Source: an uncultured Lachnoclostridium sp.
GTDB lineage: Bacteria; Bacillota; Clostridia; Lachnospirales; Lachnospiraceae
DNA length: 64,000 bases
Direction of reading: 5' to 3'
NCBI GenBank assembly: GCA_944381625.1
Contig: CALWLW010000001.1
Span: forward strand, 397,738-461,737
The notes under the pieces are model-generated. The model did no database searches. It was not told the origin of the DNA and saw nothing but the letters and a program-made list of their open reading frames with translations. The translations under genes and the position numbers were made by a program. Shown here piece after piece: positions 25,201-34,000 of the stretch; position 1 is the stretch's first letter, and every line of letters begins with the position of its first letter.

Positions 25201-27975
25201 CAGTTCGATCAGTTCGATCTCATCATTGTAATCTATACCGTCGCTGACAATCTCTCCGCCCGCGTAGGCGGTGGCCGACACGCTGCCGGGTTCCCGGGTA
25301 ATGTAAGTAATGGCATACTCCTGAATCGCGCTGTCCATCACGCCGCTGTCTTCAGACACCGTCCTCACATAGAGATACGCCCTTCCATTCAGGGGCACGG
25401 ACTGTCCCTCTGTCCATTCTGACCAGTAGGTATCGGGAACACTGTCCAGCTTCCGGCTGCTCAGATAATACTGGAACGTGCCGCCGGATTCTCCCGCCGC
25501 AGACACCGCGGTGATGCTGTCCTCTCCGGGCACTGCGCCGGTGATGGGCAGGCCGCTCTCCAGGGTCACCTGGGGCGGGGTAAGCTTCCTGTACCGTATT
25601 TCTGTGGGAGCATTTCCGTTCACTGTCCTTCCGTCCGCCAGCGCCCAGGCATAAATCACTGCATTGTTCTCATATTCATCCCGGCTGACCTCAACCGGCC
25701 CGTCGTAATACTCCACTTCCGCCGGGCACTTATACCACAGGTTGTTCACCCGCACATACTGTCCGTCATTGGCTCCATCTTCATAATAGATGGACACCGC
25801 CGCCGTACCGTTGGTCCGGCTGTCCAGCTGCGTCCGAAGCGCCGGATCGGCCACTTTATCGAACACTGCGCTCTGCTGGGTCCGGCTGTAGAAGATCAGG
25901 CCGCCGGATTCTCTGGTCTTCAGTTCCACCGAATCCGTATATTCCTCTCCCACCGCCGTACCTGCGGACAGGGACGCCGTGACACCGGAAGGCGGTTCTT
26001 CCATATAACTCAGCCGGTAAGCCCGGATTCCGCTTCCCACATGAACCGTCTCTCCCGCTTCCGCAATTTCAGGGATAAGGCGCAGATAAAGATATGAACT
26101 CCCGTCGTCTGCCGATACTGCCTTCCCATCCCATTTCGTCCAGGGAATGGAATCCAGTTTCGCATCCAGATTCTCCGCACTCAGGCAGTACTGAACAACT
26201 GTGCCTTCCGCAGCGCCTGAAAAGGACAATGCATCATCTTTGGGGATTGCTTCCTGTTCCGGATCCTTACCGCTCTCCAGCTGCAGGACAGGAGCCTCTA
26301 GCTTCACAAAAGTATAGCTGCTGCCGTCCGCATTTACCGTGCAGCCGTCTCGCACCGCCAGAGCTGAAAGGGACATGCGTCCGTCCGTGTAGGCGGCGGA
26401 GATGCTGTCCGAATACTGGCTCACTCCGGTTCCTGCGTTATACCACAGGTTGTTTACCCGCACATACAGATTCCCGTCCGTACCTTCCTTGAAGACGACG
26501 CCGCTGTCCGGTTGCCCGTCATCCAGATTCAATCGGATCCGGTCCCCATAGGACACTTTGCTCAGTGTGAGCGCTTCTCCTCCTGTTCGACAGAGGATCT
26601 CTGATCCTGCCTTATCTGCTGCAAGAGAAATGATATCTCCCGGATAGCCTTCCTCTGTCTCCAGGGCTGTACCCGCCTTGGCGCTTGCCGTCACATTCCC
26701 CGGCGATTCTGTTATATAGCTGATCGGATACTCCTTGACATCTCCCCCAAGGTATACCTTATCCGTTCCCCGCCATTCACCGGGTACCACTCGGGTATAC
26801 AGATACGCCGCCCCGTTCAGCGGGATCTCGCCGCCTTCGGTAAAATCCTGCCAGTCCCCCGTATCCAGATCCCCATCCGAAAGTTCTGTACTGCTGAGCA
26901 GATATTGCAATGTTCCATTCGCATATTCTTCTTTGATACCTTCGTTCCCGTCCGGAACGTTCAGGCCGGTCAATACATCGTCAGGGGATACGTTGGTCTT
27001 TGTCCCCTCGGAGAGCACAGTCCTGCTTTCCAGCACCGGCTCCGGTGCTTCCAGTTCTTCGCCCGCGTAATCCAGTTCATAGCTGTAGGTCTGAAACAGA
27101 GCCAGGTCGTAGTGCCACTTATGTGTTCCTCCCCCATCATTACGGGTCAAAGTAAAATTAAAATCCACATAAGATACCGTCAGCATATCGATACGTGCGG
27201 CGTTACTGAAATCCTCCTTTTCTGTCTGAGCAAAAGTTTCATCAGTCTTATATTCAAGTTCAGGTACGTCTCCCAGCACTGTCTCTACCGCACTTTGGTA
27301 GGCAGTCCCTCCCTCGTCTACCTTGGTCATAAGTGAACCCACCGAATATCTTTCCCCGTTTGCTCCGATTCCTTCGACTGTTCCGCCTACATCTTCGGCG
27401 AATTGTCCTTTCACGCTCTCAAATAATCCATTAAAACTGGGGTCAGCCATTGTATCTTTCACAAGCTTATAATATGTCGCATATGACACAACATCCATGG
27501 ATACATCGGACACCTTACTGGGACTGCCATTCATATTAATCCCCCACTTTGACCAATCATACTCCACCGTCGGTCGGGCGTCTTCCAGGGTAAGCGTCAT
27601 ATCTCCGACATCTTCCTTTTTAATCGGGAGCTTCAATGTAAATGTCCGGTTCTCCTGCGTATTGTAACCTGCCCCCGTGTCCCCGCTGATCTCTATGATC
27701 TCCATGTCCTCCATCATTCCGCCGCCCATATCCTGCAGAAGAGAAATTTCACCCGCATTCAGGGATTGTTTGATGGAAAGATTCTGGAACATTGTGATCC
27801 ATACATCTATGCCGTCTGCGCAACTCCAAAGTCTGTTATCATAGTCTTCCGTTTTCCAGACCGGCGACCCGCCCGCCGCCAGGCTTTCCCCGCTGTCCAA
27901 GAGGCCATATACCAGCGCGGCAGCCAGCACCAGGCAGAGTGTACCTGTCAGGAACTGTCTCTGCCGCTTTCCCAT
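22288..27975 (-). CDS. Giant surface protein with chitobiase-C-like repeats and C-terminal membrane anchor
   Basis: About 1895 residues from ATG 27975, preceded by AGAGGA; the frame also opens at ATG 28011 with a poorer site. A signal peptide (KRQRQFLTGTLCLVLAAALV) leads, followed by a unique region to about residue 340. Then come roughly a dozen beta-sandwich repeats of the CHB_HEX_C_1 type. The later copies share the core IYYTTDGSDP or TIYYRTDGVEP with an IKAIAVxxG strand; the earlier copies are longer and carry a YVRVNNLWY insert. A C-terminal module (SYDVKLLEDGEEVQPSGEIE ending in TDHLSVYSI) precedes a membrane helix (AVTYTAAVALAGAGIFLLY) and basic tail. No LPXTG. Probably an anchored, elongated wall-spanning protein. 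Confidence 0.85.
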   Translation of the reverse strand: MGKRQRQFLTGTLCLVLAAALVYGLLDSGESLAAGGSPVWKTEDYDNRLWSCADGIDVWITMFQNLSIKQSLNAGEISLLQDMGGGMMEDMEIIEISGDTGAGYNTQENRTFTLKLPIKKEDVGDMTLTLEDARPTVEYDWSKWGINMNGSPSKVSDVSMDVVSYATYYKLVKDTMADPSFNGLFESVKGQFAEDVGGTVEGIGANGERYSVGSLMTKVDEGGTAYQSAVETVLGDVPELEYKTDETFAQTEKEDFSNAARIDMLTVSYVDFNFTLTRNDGGGTHKWHYDLALFQTYSYELDYAGEELEAPEPVLESRTVLSEGTKTNVSPDDVLTGLNVPDGNEGIKEEYANGTLQYLLSSTELSDGDLDTGDWQDFTEGGEIPLNGAAYLYTRVVPGEWRGTDKVYLGGDVKEYPISYITESPGNVTASAKAGTALETEEGYPGDIISLAADKAGSEILCRTGGEALTLSKVSYGDRIRLNLDDGQPDSGVVFKEGTDGNLYVRVNNLWYNAGTGVSQYSDSISAAYTDGRMSLSALAVRDGCTVNADGSSYTFVKLEAPVLQLESGKDPEQEAIPKDDALSFSGAAEGTVVQYCLSAENLDAKLDSIPWTKWDGKAVSADDGSSYLYLRLIPEIAEAGETVHVGSGIRAYRLSYMEEPPSGVTASLSAGTAVGEEYTDSVELKTRESGGLIFYSRTQQSAVFDKVADPALRTQLDSRTNGTAAVSIYYEDGANDGQYVRVNNLWYKCPAEVEYYDGPVEVSRDEYENNAVIYAWALADGRTVNGNAPTEIRYRKLTPPQVTLESGLPITGAVPGEDSITAVSAAGESGGTFQYYLSSRKLDSVPDTYWSEWTEGQSVPLNGRAYLYVRTVSEDSGVMDSAIQEYAITYITREPGSVSATAYAGGEIVSDGIDYNDEIELIELNVEEQTGDVLIFYTLNAGNPSFAKVPYEKRQELGLDSQYAGSLGSAVLDGVRYVKVNNLWYECGADTQLYEERIQVDESIYENNYLTVNAQALENGCLISTPDRFSYSLTLRDQVEAPTATPAGGSTVSMGDQINLFCGTSGSRIFYTVNGSAPVFNIRGAELMLGENTYEFTDSPIVIGEDFAEYGSSATITVQAARFQEYNGTLSRVMQDSPLVRFTYQVDSQSSVGAVTSVPATSTDQRTEVQEGSRIHLYSSTEGAVIFYTLDGTEPVFDQDTLEPGNASTYEYNASQGITVPEIGDTSLFTVTAVAYREGLALSEISRLIFQYPSAVSAPYASPSAGSVTEDTQVTLRTATDGAVIYYEIAYGNDTPEDPTEDSSVYDASSPFIITRKTTIKAFAVKDRMESAVVTFTYDVSEKLSAPEPSIASGSVVASGTVISLEADSGATIYYTTDGSDPKASDNSKVLVGDRVSVTGKAGDVFVIRTYAARNGYSDSETGYYSYSISSYDGGIYADTESGSTVKNGDVVQLNTDVSDAVIYYTTDGTTPTQNSASGSAVVINGDPGQNVIVMAIAVAEGTERSISSATFTYTIMDRLAAPSASVPDGAVFTEEGQVVLTAETGRIYYTTDGADPSTASTLYKDPIVIDTSVQIKAIAVAEDYEQSSISSFSYGFADQVEAPTASYASGELEMGTTVTFASATEGATIYYRTDGVEPDTDDIQSLQVYTGPVTVNKATNFKVIAVKDKMRDSRVLNVGYTVREPEAPKVEDTEETQMVTGSGGRLQSRRSFADTQSGPSFTDMVLRNAVYGVVVSAGEGSLSENAQLQVERTQVTETTENMVRQTLSDNYGIVASYDVKLLEDGEEVQPSGEIEIGLPIPVEYENSLIRVVHVQEDGSVELFATRRSGGVAYVMTDHLSVYSIAAPVEFQEGQRQFPWTAVTYTAAVALAGAGIFLLYRSKKMKREGRGQDE
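23040..25180 (-). repeat. Array of chitobiase-C-like repeat units within the 1907-residue surface protein
   Basis: The Y-Y-T-T-D-G core recurs near plus-strand positions 23068, 23307, 23570, 23838, 24113, 24400, 24757 and 25157. The unit length grows from about 80-90 residues in the C-terminal copies to about 120-130 residues in the N-terminal ones. The same core DNA words recur, so recombination between copies is possible. Confidence 0.8.
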
Positions 27976-28086
27976 ATGAAGTTTTCCTCTCAGACGGTTT
28001 TTGTTCCTCATCCTAATAAGCCTGCCTCTCTGTATGTCATGGTAGCATACTTCCTCCAGGTCATCATTACTCGTTCGGGTAGTCTT

Positions 28087-31000
28087 TTATCTGCTGTTCT
28101 TATCTCTCTTATATTTCTTCCATTTCTGCCGGATCAGGTAGCCGGCTCCCAGCACCGCGATGATCCCTGCCGCCCCTTCCAGGATCAGCAGATATGGGAA
28201 GGTCCTGTCCGTGCTCTCCGGCGCTTCAAGACCCACTACTGCGTAATGGCTGAAATGATCGGTGCGGCCGTAGATCATGCCTCCGCTCCTTCTGGTCTCC
28301 AGCCGAGACACTTTATTCCCGCTGTCCACATAGATCAGCGTCACCGCCGCGTTCTCATAGCCTTCCGGCACCGGCACCCCGATCTCCACTTCCCCGTCGG
28401 GCTGTACCACTGTCCCGCCCCGCATCAGACGGATATCGTAAGACCCCAGGATGGTATACTCATCTCCGAACACCTTCTTCACATTGTTCAGCGCTTCCGA
28501 CGCGTATTCCTTTTCCTCTGTCACCAGTACCACGCCGTCCGGGACGCTCTCCCGGTCGAAGCTTACCTCCGTGCCGCAGGTCTTCTCCTGCAGCGTCCGC
28601 CGTCCATAGGTCGATGTCTCAGCCTCTCCTGTCCGTTCCAGCGCGGAAGCGTCCGTATCGTGAAGCCCTTCCGCGGCCAGGCGTTCTTCCTCCGCCCGCT
28701 TCATCTCCACCGCCGGTATGGTCTCCACCGTATAATTAAACTCCGATACCTCCGACAGCTGCAGGTCCTCCCGGTACGCGGCCGCCTTGATGGTGACCGT
28801 GCGGTTGATCGTGATCCCTTCCTCCGTGAAGAGCTGCAGATCCTCCAGATTATCCGGATCCGGCTCTGTCCCGTCGGTGGTGTAATAGATATCGGCGTCC
28901 GCCGTCTCCGTACTCAGCACCAGCACCGTGCCCGGCTCCAACAGTGCGCCGTCCTTCTGGGAGGCTGTCGGCGCGGCCGCCTTTGCCGCCGCCGTATACT
29001 GGAACACGGCCACCTCACTGCTCTCCCCATCCTCCGACACCGCGATGGCTTTCAGTTCCGTCGTCCGGTTGATGAGGATGGGCTCCGCGTAAAGGCTGGA
29101 ACTCTCCGTGGGGGTAGTGCCGTCGGTAGTGTAATAGATCTTATCCACCGATGAACTCAGTTCCACCCGGGCCGCCACCGTCAGCACCCCGCCGGAGGGA
29201 GAGGCATTGGGAGCCGCCGGTTTTTCCTTGATCCGGTAGGTAAAGGTGGCTACCGTCCCCGCTTCGCCGTCCACCACGGCCACGGCCTTCACTGTGAAGG
29301 TGCTTCCCGCGGCGCCGTCCACCGTCACCACCGTGCCGGCAATCCCGTAATCCGCCGGCGAAGAACCGTCCGTTGTATAATAAATTTCCGCGTCCGTCAC
29401 ATCCGTCATCAGGTTGATCTTGGAACCGTTGGACACCAGGCTTCCGCTGGCAACGTCCGCCGTCACGCCGGACACGCTCTGGCTGATCTGATAAGTGAAA
29501 GTCACCACCTCGCTGGGCGATTTCCCTTCTTTCCTGGCATATGCCCGGATGGTGATCTGAGATCCGGGCGTACCGTCCAGAACCAGGCTGTCCCCTGCGA
29601 TCACCGCCGTATTGGAGCTGTCCAGAGGATCGCTGCCGTCGGTGGTATAATAGATGGAAGCCCCGCCGGACGCGCTCAGCGTCAGCCTGGTCCCTCTGGA
29701 TACCATGGCGCCGCTGGCGATGGACGCTTCCGGCGCCGACAGCTGATCCATGGTGCTGTATGTAAAGGTCGCCACCGGACTGCTCACGCCGTCCTTCACC
29801 GCGAACGCTTTGATGACCGTAGCTCCCCGGACCACAATGGGCTGGGACTCTTCAAACAGCGCGCTGGATATGGTGGGATCTGCCAGCGTCCCGCCGTCGT
29901 AAGCCACCGTATAATAAATGTCCGCGCCCTCGGTGCGGTTTCTCAGGATAATCTCGGTTCCCTCATCCACCGCCCCGGAAGGAATATTTACATAGGGGCT
30001 CTGTACACCATCCGGATACGCGTAGACAAACTGTGCTTCCGGACTTGCTCCCAGATCGGGATGCACCGCCACCGCGCGGATGGTGAAGAATCCGCTTCCG
30101 TCCTCCGGCATGGCGATGCCCGTGCCCGCACCGTACAGCATCGTGCTGTTCCCGGACGCCTGCCAGCTTCCGTCATCCTTCTGCATCACCTGGGGTGCCG
30201 AACCGTCCGTCGTATAATAGATGGAAGCTCCTCTGGTGGTGGTAGACAGCAGGATCTTATCGCCGGGGATCACCGTCGTCGGGGCATCCGAAGAGGTGGA
30301 CGGCGTCGCCGTGGGCGCCTGGGCCAGAGCCTGGTCCGCCACTTCAAACACAAACTGGACGGTCTCACTGTCCTTCATCTCTTTCCTGGTGTGGTCAGAA
30401 TTCCACTTTACGGTCTTGATGCTGACCACAAACTGATTTCCATAACCGGCGTCCACCAGGATCCCGGTATCGCTGTCGTACAGGCGGGTCCCCGTCGCCG
30501 GATCCTCCTGATCCGAAACCGTCCCGCTGCCGATCACATAATACAGTTCCGCGCCCGGCGTCAAAGTCGTGAAAGAAAGATAAGTATCTTTCTCTACCTG
30601 GGCGATCTCCGCCTCGGAGCCACCCGGATAAAAACGGGTGGGAAGGGTGGATTCCGGAGCCGCCGCCTGGGTCGTGGGCTGTACGCTGTAAATATAGCTG
30701 ACGCATGCTCCCGGTTCCAGCCCTTCACCCAACACCAGGGTATGCACATACTGGGTCACCGCGGTCTCCGTCTCGTTATACAGCACCAGCGATCCATCAT
30801 CATAGGCTTTCACGCCTTCCTGAGCGGTATAATACCAGCGGCTGCCAATCTTATAGTAATGGCCGTCTTCCGTCAGTCCTGCGGTGCTTCCGCTCACCCT
30901 CTCCAGGGAAATACTGGTTGAAGAGGAATTGTTGACCAGGTAAAGGATCCGGGCCTCTTCCGAGGAAGCGTCCAGATAAACCGCTGTTCCCGATGACACA

Positions 31001-34000
31001 GACGCTCCCGACACATCTCCGGTCTCCGCCACCGTACCGGTGCGGGGCGAAGCCTCCGCGCTTCCGCTGTCGTCCGCATAGGTATAAATTTCTTCGGAGA
31101 TTGCTCCATAAAGATCATCCCCTCCGTCGCTGCCCTTCATTCTGGTATAGACATAACAGAAAGCCGCTCCGCCCGAAGCAGGTATGGTCACCGGATCAGC
31201 CGCATGATACCCCGTCCAGGACGTCCAGGACGCCGAATAAAGGTCCCCACCGGACAGCTGAACATTGGAAATCACATACTGCAGCTCCGTCAACGCGGAG
31301 GATCCGTCCAGATCAAACAGTACCACGTCTCCCTGGGCCACCTGACGGTCCGTAATCTCGGTTCCTGAACTCCCGTCATAATCATAATACAATCTGACAG
31401 AGCCTCCCGACGGCGTATCCACGGTAAAGCTTCCAAAACAAAAGATGGTATCCGGATAGTTTTCTTTGCTTACCTTCAGGTACAGATAATTCTCTCCGCT
31501 TAAATCCTCCGGAATCCGAAAAGAAACCCGGCATTCTTCCCATAAGACGCTGTAAACGGTATCAAACGCTTCCGCATCCACGGTCACTTTGCCGCTGTCC
31601 GAATCTTCCCACGTGATACTGGCCCCATCGTCCGGTCCCATCGCCGACATAAAGAATGCATAGGTACATCCGTCCACCGTATTGCTCAGGTTCATGGCAG
31701 AACCTGCTTCGTAAATGCCGCCGTCCGCAAAATTCATGTGTATGGGATTGCCAGATTCATCGTAATACATATCGCTGCTTACGACAGGACCTGGCAGCGG
31801 CTCCCTGTCTGCCGCCGTATAGACCCCGGACTCCAGTTCCTCATATATTTTTCCATTCAGAGTCGGAACTGCCGTCACCTGTATCTCATTTCCTGTAAAT
31901 TCAAATTCTGCAGTGCTGCTTTGTATGTTTACTTTTTCCTGTGTCGCACCGTCATATATTTCGACAGTTCCCTGGAGTCCTGAAACGAGCCTCAGCCGGA
32001 TATAATCCGTCAAAGAGCCGTCGTCCGCGCGCGCAATACTCCAGGGATCATCTCCATGTGTAAACACCGGCGCATCGCCTGTATAGGGATATACCCGCAT
32101 ATAGCTTCCGTCCGTCAGGGCATAATCCTCCACATAATGGTAACTGCCGTCCGTGGCGTAAGCATGGACCGGATCATAGTATCCGCTCATCCCCAGATCC
32201 CAGAGGTATCCATCCTTTCCTTCCGTATAATAGGATGTTCCTTCCTGATCCTCCAGTTGTTTCCGGGCACGATAAACGGAGCGGTAAGTCAGCTCCCTGC
32301 CTTCCGCCTGAGCAATGCTCAGTTCCACCGTATTTTCACTGATATTTGCCGGATCTGTAAGCAGGAAAACGTCTGATCCGTCTATTACCAGCCACCTCAG
32401 GTCAAAAGACTCCTCCTTCTGCTCCGCGGATGTGTAATATGAGAATGTTTTCCATTCCGTCCACCCGGTGTCCGGCTTTGCATCCGCGCCGTAACCGCCG
32501 TCATCCACAGTGACGGCTCCCAGATCTGCAGGCCCAGACGCCGCTTCCGCGATCACCCGGCTTATCTGCGGATACGCTCCGTCCGCTTTTGCCGCCGCCA
32601 GCCCGGTGACGACATTATTAGCGCTGGATATGTTTCCTTTTAAATATACGTCGCTCATGTTGGATGCACCGGCCCGTCCGGCCACGCAGCCTGCCGCCAT
32701 CTCCATGTCGTTTGTAACCGCCTGAGTGTCAGGCACAGCCGCGGCCGACGCGTTCAGATCCACATCCTGCCGGATCTCTTCCATCGTTCCGTATGAAGAG
32801 CCCGCGAATATACCGGTATAAAGGTGGTTTCCCGCATAGATGCTCGCCCCGGTCTTGGTGACGGTGGGATCCTCAGGATCTCCGGTGGGCGGCAGATCCA
32901 CACCCTGTCCAAGGGTGTAATTTTCCCCCAGATATTCATAAGTCGTAATGTCTGTACTTGTTATCGTCTTGTAGGTGATTGGAAGTTTCATCTCTGCATT
33001 TGCAGCTGCATTTCCATCACTTATATTAATTGTTTGAGTTAACTCCACCACTTTACCGGCTTCGATAATCTGGCCTGTAATGCGCTCTGTCTCCGCCGCT
33101 CCGGACGACAAATATCCATCATCGTACCAGACAGACGTACTGTCCTCCTCTGGCCATTTCTCCAGATCCGTTGTGATTAGTACCGGAGTATTGCCGTTAT
33201 TGGTAAGGGTCAGAGTATAGGTCACTGAACCACTATCCACCACATGATCAACATCCCTTTTCAGTTCTGCTTTGACCACAGAATCATTCCCTGTATTGGC
33301 ACTGGAAGAAGACTGAGAACCGTAGACAACCGTGTTGACATCCGCTGTCTTTGCAGCGACAACTTTATCTGTATCCGTAACAGTACCCTGGAAGAAGGTT
33401 CCTACAGTTTCCTGGGACGAAGACAGAGACACCGTCCGGGTATAGGTGACTTCAGCAGGTTTTTTGGACGAGGGCACTGTAACGGTTGTTCCAGTTACAG
33501 GTGTGCTGCCGCTTTCAGATATGTCTCCACTCCAGGTTCCGCTTTCAGACGCGGAAAGCTTCGCCTCTTTTCCTAGGGAGTTAGTAATCTCCAGTGTATA
33601 CGTAATCGTGGCTGTCTCTGAATCTGCAGCCGATGTACCTGTTGTCGCAAAAGCGGGCGCACTGGCTGTCAGCGTCAACAGACCGATTGAAATTTCGCTG
33701 TTTTTCGCCTCAGCTCCAGTAACAGGTGCCTGATCCACCAGCGTTGTGGACAGCATCTCTGTTTCTGCGTTCAGCACTGTGCCGTCAGTACCCGTTGAAG
33801 AAATCATAAACTTCATTTCAGCAGGTGAGGAAATCGACCCAGGGGACGAAAGCGTATATGTGTAGGTGTAAGTCAGATCCTGAGCTGAGCTGGCCGAGGA
33901 TATGTTCACCGTATCCTCCTGTGTTTCCGTACCGCCGAAGGACGGTTTCCAGCTTCCGTTCCCGCTCATCCCCGTTGCCGGAACTGCTGTCAATGTCGCA

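Noticed and set aside
23040..30550. Recurrent TATAAT-like words on the plus strand that look like promoter -10 boxes
   Set aside because: They are the complement of codons for the repeated Y-Y-T-T-D-G core in the two giant genes, so the repetition is due to coding.
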